From: WAPX01 sp964622075
GTDB lineage: Archaea > Halobacteriota > Archaeoglobi > Archaeoglobales > Archaeoglobaceae
Assembly (NCBI GenBank): GCA_964622075.1
Contig: CAZUMR010000011.1
Span: forward strand, 1 to 20,667
Length of the DNA: 20,667 nt
Direction: 5' to 3'
Shown here in pieces: positions 15,091-20,667 of the stretch. The translations under genes and the position numbers were made by a program. The first letter of the stretch is position 1. Each line of letters begins with the position of its first letter. Under the pieces are notes generated by a model, which saw nothing but the letters and a program-made list of their open reading frames with translations, was not told where the DNA came from and did not search any database.

Positions 15091-15287
15091 TCACCCAGCA
15101 GCTTTTCAGCCTCTTCAAGCATTCTTTCTCCTTCTTTAAACGATTCTACAGCCTTTCTCAGTTTTTCAGCCACTTCTGGAAATTCATCTTTAATTTTCTC
15201 AGCCCACTCCTCGTACTTTGAAGTGTGTTCTCTGCTGTGCTCGATCCAGTGGGCAAGAAGGTGCCTTAACTTCTCCTTGTTATTCAA
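15087..15287 (-). CDS. Small helical protein, 66 aa, with HWIEH motif
   Basis: The product is 66 residues, highly charged and almost surely all-helical, forming a probable two-helix hairpin. It begins EKLRHLLAHWIEHSREHTSKYEEWA and continues with Glu/Lys-rich heptad-like helices, broken at EFPEVAEKL. The four histidines in HLLAHWIEHSREH are spaced on one helix face and could bind a metal. Similar short 'LL.HWIEHN.EHA' proteins occur in other archaea and anaerobes, from general knowledge; their function is unknown. The TTG start is backed by GGGGGTGA (15299-15292) four bases before it and by an AT-rich TATA-like stretch near 15330-15345. It is flanked by 79-base gaps, so it likely has its own promoter. 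Confidence 0.75.
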   Translation of the reverse strand: MNNKEKLRHLLAHWIEHSREHTSKYEEWAEKIKDEFPEVAEKLRKAVESFKEGERMLEEAEKLLGE

Positions 15288-15366
15288 ACTTTCACCCCCG
15301 TGTAATTATGCTGAAATGCAAGTAACGTTAATACTTTTTAATACTTACTGCCGAAAATTGTCTCAT

Positions 15367-15894
15367 TTACTCCTCATCAATTAGTCCGATCTTTCTAAGA
15401 AACCTGAGCATGTTCTTCCAGTGCCCTCCCGTCCAGTACAGTTTTCTGCATTTTTCACAGTACCAGAGCTCCTTCTTTAGTATGTGTTCTCCAAGGTTTT
15501 CTCTTTCGGCTACCTCTTTTATTTCCTCTTCTTTTGCCCTTCTCAGGGGTGTGTTGCAGAGTGTGCACCTCTTCATAACCGGGTAAAATTTTACTCCAAA
15601 TTTCGCCAGCTCCTTCATCTGTCCCTCCACGCTGTTTGATTTTATCAGAATTGCCGGCATGTTTGCCTCTATTCTCCTGTTGTAGAGTTCTCTATCTCTT
15701 GTCAGCAGAATTCTGTCCGGGAAATTCAGCACGAGGTATGTGTCTTCCTTTGAGGATGCTGGCGGAAATGATTCGTCGCACAGGGTATCGTAACCTGAAA
15801 GTCTGAGCCACTTGGCCAGTCTTTTTAACATTCTATCACAAACGAACTTTTCATTGCATGCCAGTCTTTCTACTCCGACTCTATATTCCACCAC
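15367..15894 (-). CDS. Mut7-C RNase-domain protein with zinc ribbon
   Basis: The 175-residue protein carries a Mut7-C (PIN-like) domain: FVCDRMLKRLAKWLRLSGYDT (D20) and ILLTRDRELYNRR (D67) hold the acidic residues expected for metal-dependent RNA cleavage. A C-terminal zinc ribbon follows with CTLC (110, 113) and CEKC (146, 149), ending KLYWTGGHWKNM, the standard tail of the family. The role is inferred to be RNA processing or a toxin-like RNase; the substrate is unknown. Translation begins at GTG 15894 or GTG 15891, inside the 3' end of the upstream HD gene. The 25-base overlap indicates translational coupling. Confidence 0.9.
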   Translation of the reverse strand: MVEYRVGVERLACNEKFVCDRMLKRLAKWLRLSGYDTLCDESFPPASSKEDTYLVLNFPDRILLTRDRELYNRRIEANMPAILIKSNSVEGQMKELAKFGVKFYPVMKRCTLCNTPLRRAKEEEIKEVAERENLGEHILKKELWYCEKCRKLYWTGGHWKNMLRFLRKIGLIDEE

Positions 15895-16412
15895 CTCAGG
15901 TCGGTATCTTTTATCGCTTTGAAAAGGATTTTCCCCGCTCTTGTTCTCATCTCCTCTGCATCTGCCATGAATTCCTCTGCGAGCTCTGTGATTTGAGCGT
16001 ATTCCCTTGCCTGCAGGGTTATTTCGATCCTGTCCGCATCTTTTATGTAGTCCTCAATGTTCTCGACTTTGCTTCTAACTCTCTCAAGTAGCTCCTCGAT
16101 CTGTAACGGTTCAAGCTGCTCTTTTCTTGCTTCCTCCTCTCTTACCCTTGCATATCTTCTGGCGACTTTATGGAGGTCAAGAGTCCTTGCCTCATGTGAA
16201 TCGTGAAGAAGTGCGAGGAAAGCAACTGCACCGGATATTACTGGATCTATTCCATCCATTCTTGCCAGAGTGTATGCTATTACAGCTGTTCTGAAGGAAT
16301 GCTCCGCTACGCTCTCTGGGAGTTTTATTCCTATTTTGAACCAGCCAGAGCGAGGGGTCAGTTTCAGTGCTCCCAGCTCGATTAACAGTCTTGCCACAGC
16401 TTTGGCGTCCAC
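15870..16412 (-). CDS. HD-domain nucleotidase, HDDC2/YfbR-like
   Basis: This 180-residue protein is of the size and motif pattern of HDDC2/YfbR 5'-deoxynucleotidases. LPESVAEHSFRTA gives H38, LALLHDSHEARTLDL gives H70, D71, E74 and D79, and KDADRIEITLQAREY supplies the final Asp (D125 or D127). Enzymes of this group remove phosphate from deoxynucleoside monophosphates. It starts at GTG 16412 without a strong ribosome site. It overlaps the Mut7-C gene by 25 bases and is the first gene of that pair. It is the third HD hydrolase of the window, acting on monophosphates while the other two families act on triphosphates. Confidence 0.88.
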   Translation of the reverse strand: MDAKAVARLLIELGALKLTPRSGWFKIGIKLPESVAEHSFRTAVIAYTLARMDGIDPVISGAVAFLALLHDSHEARTLDLHKVARRYARVREEEARKEQLEPLQIEELLERVRSKVENIEDYIKDADRIEITLQAREYAQITELAEEFMADAEEMRTRAGKILFKAIKDTDLRWWNIESE

Positions 16413-16499
16413 GCCACATCTTTTTGATTTGTGTTGTTATTTCTTCCGTTTATGCAATTCTGGATCGACAAACCTTTAATCTTAAATTTTTAAGCAATT

Positions 16500-16510
16500 A
16501 ATATATAAAA
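16500..16510 (+). promoter_or_regulatory. TATA box for the Tat-exported protein gene
   Basis: AATATATAAAA lies 61-71 bases before the ATG at 16571, predicting a leader of about 35-40 bases. The leader is AT-rich, with no clear ribosome site. Confidence 0.5.
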
Positions 16511-16570
16511 TTTAGCTAAAATAATTGAAAATAAAAAATTAAAAATCAAAATCGCTAACTTCAGTCTGTG

Positions 16571-17917
16571 ATGCGAAGGGAATTCCTGAAGCTTTCTGGA
16601 GTTCTGCCTGTCAGCATTGCTGGAGTGATAGGAAGCTCCGAATCTGAAAATGCTGGAGTGCATGGTAAGAGATCTGTGTATTACTGGAATTTGCAGAGCC
16701 CCCCGGAAGGGCTGGAGGAAGCTGTCAGAATTCTGAATGACCTAGGAGCTGATTTTATATGGTACGCACACTGGGTTCTGGGATTTCCACTGCCCCCAGA
16801 TTTTGAGCAGGCGTTGGAAATAGCCAGAAACTGCGGACTGGGTAAAAGGGCAAAAATCTTCGCCGACTGGTGTAGAAGAGAGTTTTATTCACTGGAATGT
16901 ATTAAAAAGCAGGTAAATGCTGTAAGGGGTAAAATATACTGCCCCGCAATTCTCGGTTACACGAACTTCAGGGTAGATTTTAACTTCGATCCGGTTAGCT
17001 TTGAACCATTAGAAAGGGAGGAGATTGAAAGCTGGCTGCTTGATTTTGGCAAATGGGACATAAAAAATCCGGAAACTGGAAAGACGTTTACAGTTGAAGA
17101 AACTCAGGAAATATTCAGGAAAATGGGCCTGCCTCTTGGAAGAGGAATTCCGGATTTTTCCAATCCGGATGTCGTGAAGTATTACGTTAAAAAAGCCATT
17201 GCCCTTAAGAAAGCGGGAGTTAATGCCGTGTGGTATGACACCTTCTTTCAGCTGCCTTTGAAAATCAGGAATTACCTTAATCTGTCTTTTTACAGCCCTG
17301 TTGTGAAGGATCTGTTCAGAGGGTGTGTAAAAATAGTCAGTGGTGCAAAAGCCCTTGGTCTGATAACGGGAACATGGCACATTTGTTTTGATTTTCCATA
17401 CAGGGTGCCGGAGCTCGATTTTGTATGTGCATCTCCAACTCCGGAGGAGGTTATGAAAATGAAACTTGATGATGGCAGGTGGAAAGATATAGAAAGAAAA
17501 ATCATTGAAAAAAGTCCGGAGACAGAGCTGCTGATCGTTTTCGATTTTGCCGGCAGGGATAATACACCTCTTGCAATCTTCAGTCAGAATCTAACTCCTG
17601 AAGAAGAACAGAAGTTTCTGAGGTTGGTGCACGACCTATCCCTGAAACTTGACATCAAATCGTCAGTTGCCTATCCCGTTCACGGTCCGGGTATAGGGGC
17701 TCATCCAGAAAAGCTTGCGTGGGGAAAATACAGGATTTACGACGCAAGAGCTCCGGAATTCAACACTTACCGGACCATTGCAGAGCTTATTTCTGAAAAC
17801 TCTGGGCATACAGCAAACACTCACAGAATTCCGGTTGCGTCAATTCTGCCTCCCGCATCCCTGTTACTGGCGTGTTTTTTGAAATCAGCTCTGAAACAAG
17901 GAAAAAGAAAGAATTAG
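16571..17917 (+). CDS. Tat-exported, C-terminally anchored protein, possible glycoside-hydrolase-like barrel
   Basis: The protein has 448 residues from ATG 16571; a GTG stands three bases before. The N-terminus MRREFLKLSG is a classic twin-arginine (Tat) signal followed by a hydrophobic stretch to about residue 21, so it is exported folded. The body alternates strands and helices in a barrel-like pattern. The blocks LNDLGADFIWYAHW, ALKKAGVNAVWYDTFF and LGLITGTWH recall sugar-active TIM barrels; possible acid residues are D in WYD and in LIVFDFAG. A C-terminal segment, VASILPPASLLLACFL, followed by a basic tail (KQGKRKN) should anchor it in the membrane, as in archaeal surface proteins. No exact family is recognised, so the enzyme activity is a guess. 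It is convergent with the DUF502 gene. Confidence 0.7.
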   Translation: MRREFLKLSGVLPVSIAGVIGSSESENAGVHGKRSVYYWNLQSPPEGLEEAVRILNDLGADFIWYAHWVLGFPLPPDFEQALEIARNCGLGKRAKIFADWCRREFYSLECIKKQVNAVRGKIYCPAILGYTNFRVDFNFDPVSFEPLEREEIESWLLDFGKWDIKNPETGKTFTVEETQEIFRKMGLPLGRGIPDFSNPDVVKYYVKKAIALKKAGVNAVWYDTFFQLPLKIRNYLNLSFYSPVVKDLFRGCVKIVSGAKALGLITGTWHICFDFPYRVPELDFVCASPTPEEVMKMKLDDGRWKDIERKIIEKSPETELLIVFDFAGRDNTPLAIFSQNLTPEEEQKFLRLVHDLSLKLDIKSSVAYPVHGPGIGAHPEKLAWGKYRIYDARAPEFNTYRTIAELISENSGHTANTHRIPVASILPPASLLLACFLKSALKQGKRKN

Positions 17918-17943
17918 GGTCAGCTGAATCTGCATCTTGCAAG

Positions 17944-18531
17944 TTACACTCTCGTAAATCCGCCGGAAATTATAACTCTTAAAGCGTCCTCGACACTCAT
18001 GTCAAGGTATATTACTTCCTCTTCCGGCACAAGGATAACGAGACCGGATGTGGGGTTGGGGGAGGTTGGTATGAAAATGTTCAGCAGCTTTTTGCCCGTT
18101 TTTTTGCTGGCGTCCGGTATTTCTCCCCCAGTCGTAAAGCCTATTGCATAAACACCCTTTCTTGGGTACTCTACAAGTACAACGCCCTTTATTTTCTCAG
18201 TTTCTGATACAAGTATTGCTTTACTCGCCTCTTTTGTGGCAGAGTAAACTGTTCTGAGGACGGGAATTTTCATCAACTTGTTCTCTACGAATTCTATAAG
18301 CTTCTTTCCAATGGTTAACCGGCCAAAAATTCCAAGAAGGAATATCATGGCTGCCAGTGTCAGAACGCTCATTCCCGGTATGTAGAAACCAAGAAATCTG
18401 CTTATTTCTGGTCTGAGAAAATTATCGAGCGTTGTGAATGTCCAGTAAACTATGTACGCGGTTGTTGCAAGCGGAATCAGTATCAGAAGACCTGTGAGAA
18501 AAGTATTCCTGATTTCCATCAGTTTTGACAT
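17944..18531 (-). CDS. DUF502 family membrane protein
   Basis: The 195-residue protein has two transmembrane segments near the start (about 11-30 and 52-72), separated by TTLDNFLRPEISRFLGFYIPG. A soluble domain follows with the family blocks IPVLRTVYSATKEAS, GVVLVEYPRKGVYAIGF, TSPNPTSGLVILVPEEEV and YLDMSVEDALRVIISGG. These place it in DUF502 (COG2928), found in bacteria, archaea and plants (LIKE-COV proteins). The biochemical role in prokaryotes is unknown. The stop is 26 bases from the stop of the convergent Tat-exported gene. GAGGAG lies just before the ATG, closer than usual, so the ATG 12 bases further in is an alternative start. Confidence 0.93.
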   Translation of the reverse strand: MSKLMEIRNTFLTGLLILIPLATTAYIVYWTFTTLDNFLRPEISRFLGFYIPGMSVLTLAAMIFLLGIFGRLTIGKKLIEFVENKLMKIPVLRTVYSATKEASKAILVSETEKIKGVVLVEYPRKGVYAIGFTTGGEIPDASKKTGKKLLNIFIPTSPNPTSGLVILVPEEEVIYLDMSVEDALRVIISGGFTRV

Positions 18532-18567
18532 GCTCCTCTCTCAGCTCAGGTGTTTAAATCGTTAATG

Positions 18568-18605
18568 TTTGATAATCCTTCTTGTTGTTGTGATGAGTTA
18601 TCAAA
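18568..18605. repeat. Inverted repeat TTTGATAA/TTATCAAA between divergent genes
   Basis: TTTGATAA (18568-18575) and TTATCAAA (18598-18605) are perfect 8-base inverted copies separated by 22 bases. They lie between the DUF502 start and a TATATATTTA box. They could be paired operator half-sites. Confidence 0.45.
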
Positions 18606-18625
18606 TCCAAAAACGAATAGAAAGG

Positions 18626-18635
18626 TATATATTTA
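18626..18635 (+). promoter_or_regulatory. TATA-like box in the DUF502-ubiA gap
   Basis: TATATATTTA matches the archaeal TATA consensus well and points rightward, about 20 bases before an ATG at 18651. Confidence 0.45.
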
Positions 18636-18650
18636 GTATTCGGAATGCTC

Positions 18651-18806
18651 ATGGTGATGACACTCAGAATTTTGGTTTACGATTACGCTAATTTGCAGAA
18701 TTCATTGAGTTCTGGCTTTACACCATGCAATATTTTTCCAGAAAACGCCCTCCAGTTAGTAATTTTCAAATTATATTTAACGAATTTTATTAATTCTACT
18801 ACATAA
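18651..18806 (+). CDS. Doubtful small ORF, 51 aa
   Basis: This frame starts MVMTLRILVYDYANLQ and ends in a hydrophobic, Asn/Thr-rich tail. The TATA box just upstream gives it leaderless spacing. The sequence is AT-rich, has no ribosome site and matches nothing recognised. It may be a real small protein, the 5' remnant of a decayed gene, or chance. Apart from this and the inverted repeat, nothing supports a gene between 18532 and 18882. Confidence 0.25.
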   Translation: MVMTLRILVYDYANLQNSLSSGFTPCNIFPENALQLVIFKLYLTNFINSTT

Positions 18807-18822
18807 TTATTATAACACGTAT

Positions 18823-18832
18823 TAATATAAAA
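18823..18832 (+). promoter_or_regulatory. TATA box for the leader ORF and prenyltransferase
   Basis: TAATATAAAA lies about 55 bases before the ATG at 18883. It predicts a transcript covering the 25-codon ORF and then the UbiA-family gene. Confidence 0.45.
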
Positions 18833-18882
18833 TTAGTTAATTTTAATAATCGATAAGCTGTGGGTTAACTGGGGTGAGAAAA

Positions 18883-18960
18883 ATGAGGAAGGACGAGAAG
18901 AGGATGAAGGAAGAGGCTGAGAAGGTCTTCAAGGGCGTTAAGCTGTTTGTTAGCTGTTAA
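18883..18960 (+). CDS. Possible 25-aa leader peptide before the UbiA-family gene
   Basis: The frame encodes a 25-residue peptide starting MRKDEKRMKEEAEKVF and ending FVSC. It is preceded by GGGGTGA (18871-18877) five bases before the ATG, a strong ribosome site by the standard of this genome. It is very rich in Lys and Glu and less AT-rich than the flanking DNA. Its stop is followed at once by GAGGGT (18962-18967), the ribosome site of the UbiA-family gene, whose TTG lies 12 bases after the stop. This layout suggests translational coupling or a regulatory leader peptide. It could also be the decayed start of a larger gene. Confidence 0.5.
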   Translation: MRKDEKRMKEEAEKVFKGVKLFVSC

Positions 18961-18972
18961 AGAGGGTCTGTT

Positions 18973-19872
18973 TTGACCCGTTTTATTAATATTTTAATAG
19001 AAATTTTTAAACTTTCTGCAACTCCTCCATCTATTGTATATCCAGTGCCTCTTCTGGCGCTTCTGCTGTTCTCTCTATCTGACTGCAGGAACTTTTTTTG
19101 TCTGCTGCTTGCAATTCTCTTTACATTTGCATCCCAGGCAGGCATAAACCTGTGGAATCACGTTAACGATGTTGAGGAGGATATGCTGGCAGGGAAAAGA
19201 AACGTCTTTATCGAAAGTCCAGAGGTAAGAAAGCTGGGATACGTTATTTCAGTTCTTCTGTATTTTTCATCGTTCGTATTGCTTTACATGTTCACGAAGG
19301 AGAGAATTTCACTTTTGTTTTTTCTTCTCGTCTGTGCAGTTACATGGATTTACTCTGACAGGGTGTTTTTTGGAAGGTTTTTTAGAAGGTGGAAAGAGTA
19401 TTACCTGACTGAAATTGTGACGTATCTTATCTCTGTACCCCTGTATACTCTTACAGTCTGGTCTTTTTTCGATAGAATTGGTCTCAGAGCTATTGCTACA
19501 GCTGCGTTTATGACTCCCTTTGCGTTATCCGGCACGTTTCTCAAGGACATAAAGGATACGAGCGGCGATGAGATGGCTGGGTTGAAAACTCTCGCTGTTG
19601 TATTTTCTCCATCCACTCTGCTCAGAGTCTCCATTACGCTTTTGTGGATGTACTACCTTGAAATACTTGTTTTCTCCATTACTGGAATTTTGCCTGTATA
19701 TACTCTGTTTGGTTTTCTTACCTTTCCCGCTCTCGTTTACTCGACTCTCAGGTTTATGCGTAATGAATGGTTAATTTCCTTTGATGTGGTTGGGGTCGTG
19801 AAAGTCATGGTTTACTCCAATTTGCTGTCTCTTTCGCTTATAGTAGCTGGATGTCTGGTACTTCGACCATGA
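18973..19872 (+). CDS. UbiA-family prenyltransferase
   Basis: The 299-residue integral membrane protein has about eight hydrophobic segments. The two aspartate-rich UbiA loops are present: NHVNDVEED (62-70) and DIKDTSGDE (192-200), which bind the Mg-diphosphate of the prenyl donor. The first loop lacks the NDYFDxxID...R.NRP form typical of digeranylgeranylglyceryl phosphate synthase, so archaeal lipid synthesis is not the obvious role; a quinone, heme or other aromatic acceptor is possible. It starts at TTG 18973 with GAGGGT five bases upstream. Its 3' end overlaps the convergent gene at 19838 by 35 bases. Confidence 0.85.
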   Translation: MTRFINILIEIFKLSATPPSIVYPVPLLALLLFSLSDCRNFFCLLLAILFTFASQAGINLWNHVNDVEEDMLAGKRNVFIESPEVRKLGYVISVLLYFSSFVLLYMFTKERISLLFFLLVCAVTWIYSDRVFFGRFFRRWKEYYLTEIVTYLISVPLYTLTVWSFFDRIGLRAIATAAFMTPFALSGTFLKDIKDTSGDEMAGLKTLAVVFSPSTLLRVSITLLWMYYLEILVFSITGILPVYTLFGFLTFPALVYSTLRFMRNEWLISFDVVGVVKVMVYSNLLSLSLIVAGCLVLRP

Positions 19873-20667
19873 AAGAAGTGCCTGTTCCGTTGAAGCAGAT
19901 ACCTTTTTCAATTTCTGTTAGATATTTTTTGTTTAGTTTTTCTTTTTTAATGGATGGATTAGAAACAATTACTCCAATAAAATTATTTAGTAATTCTTTT
20001 GCTTTTTCTTTTAAATTGTGTATTTTTTTAGAGAACATAGGTATTGTATTGTAGTCCAAGGCAAAAAACTTGAATGAATCTTCATCAACTGATTCATCAA
20101 AAAGACCGTAAAAATCGGATATTCCTCCTTTAAAAACTTCTCCTGTAAACGCACAAGATTCATAAAATTTATTTAAATTGAAAATTGATGGGTAAATGTT
20201 TACGGGGTATGCCTGAAGACCTATCATCGAACAACCACATGTCTCTTTGCTTATATATACAAGTGCATACGGAGAAACCATAGGTAAAGCATCTTTACTG
20301 AGTTTTCTGTGTTTGACATCGTTTTCACTGAGTTCGTACATTCTTGTTCTCTCTTTCAGGAATCCCACAGCCGTTTTTCCGTTGACCTCACCTATGGCTA
20401 TATCTCTGGAAACAGTATTCACGATTTCTGTTTTTCCGAAGTAATCGTTTAGAATTTCTACAGTTTCCTCAAAACTGCTGCCCCTTTCGGGAAACACATC
20501 GTGGTAGTACATTCTGACTTTTCCATCAATGCCCATGCAAACGCAGCACCTGTGGCACTCCTTGAAATTTATGTACAGCGTGGGGGTTCTGTACCCTCCT
20601 GTTAGGGGCATCAGATTCATTCCTGCAACTTCTCCGTCAAGCTCTCTGAGAGCGACGTTTGCGGGAT
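19838..20667 (-). CDS. Unrecognised cysteine-rich protein, N-terminus beyond the window
   Basis: The frame is open from 19838 to the right edge. An ATG at 20620 could be a start giving 260 residues. It lacks a well-spaced ribosome site, however, and the upstream in-frame sequence ANVALRELDGEVAG looks like protein, so the gene is probably longer. Visible features are CHRCCVCMG, a tight Cys cluster that could bind zinc or an Fe-S cluster; a second cluster, TCGCSMIG; and a C-terminal FNGTGTSFMVEVP. The N-terminal half is ordinary in composition, while the 3' half (about 19840-20200) is much A+T-richer and rich in Lys, Asn and Phe. No family is recognised. It has no detectable membrane segment. 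Confidence 0.6.
   Translation of the reverse strand, partial: PANVALRELDGEVAGMNLMPLTGGYRTPTLYINFKECHRCCVCMGIDGKVRMYYHDVFPERGSSFEETVEILNDYFGKTEIVNTVSRDIAIGEVNGKTAVGFLKERTRMYELSENDVKHRKLSKDALPMVSPYALVYISKETCGCSMIGLQAYPVNIYPSIFNLNKFYESCAFTGEVFKGGISDFYGLFDESVDEDSFKFFALDYNTIPMFSKKIHNLKEKAKELLNNFIGVIVSNPSIKKEKLNKKYLTEIEKGICFNGTGTSFMVEVPDIQLL

Overview
The window looks like chromosomal DNA from a hyperthermophilic euryarchaeon, most likely of the Archaeoglobales. This is an inference from gene content and signals, not from a database match. The evidence is: a Trm112-like zinc protein directly before CTP synthase, a diverged dihydropteroate synthase-like enzyme of the kind tied to archaeal pterins, Mut7-C and DUF502 proteins, and a CRISPR repeat ending in ATTGAAAG. 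Several genes have a TATA-like box about 25 bases before the start codon (leaderless transcripts). Others have GGTGA-type ribosome sites 4-6 bases before ATG, GTG or TTG.

Layout. Bases 1-953 are the distal part of a CRISPR array. It has 12 repeats of 37 bases plus a decayed remnant, is read rightward, and its leader and cas genes lie off the left edge. A repeat-rich AT stretch follows, then a GH38 alpha-mannosidase (1109-4240, +). A lipoprotein of the LolA-like/DUF4367 type (4374-5318, -) and tRNA-Val(GAC) (5469-5541, +) come next. Beside the tRNA is a clearly AT-richer segment with a dGTPase-type dNTP triphosphohydrolase broken by one frameshift (5760-7348, +). It is followed by a membrane protein resembling an M50 metalloprotease with a changed active site (7484-7987, +), preceded by a palindrome at its promoter.

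The middle holds housekeeping genes. ilvD (dihydroxy-acid dehydratase, -) has a tiny cysteine-rich gene upstream of it, and a 71-residue unknown protein follows. Then come a Trm112-like gene coupled to pyrG (+), a folP-like gene (+) and a SAM methyltransferase (+). A minus-strand cluster at 13820-16412 encodes an HD phosphohydrolase of the SAMHD1/COG1078 type, a 66-residue helical protein, a Mut7-C RNase-like protein and an HDDC2/YfbR-type HD nucleotidase.

The right end holds a Tat-exported, C-terminally anchored protein of unknown function (+), a DUF502 membrane protein (-), a possible 25-codon leader ORF before a UbiA-family prenyltransferase (+), and an unrecognised cysteine-rich protein that runs off the right edge (-).

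Theme. Three HD-domain nucleotide hydrolases of different families plus CTP synthase lie within about 11 kb. The broken dGTPase lies next to a tRNA, in foreign-looking DNA and within 5 kb of a CRISPR array, which suggests a decaying defence or nucleotide-control gene. No complete new multi-gene system is evident. The best candidates for novelty are the broken dGTPase, the M50-like protein with HCLAH in place of HExxH, the small unannotated ORFs, and the unknown protein at the right edge.
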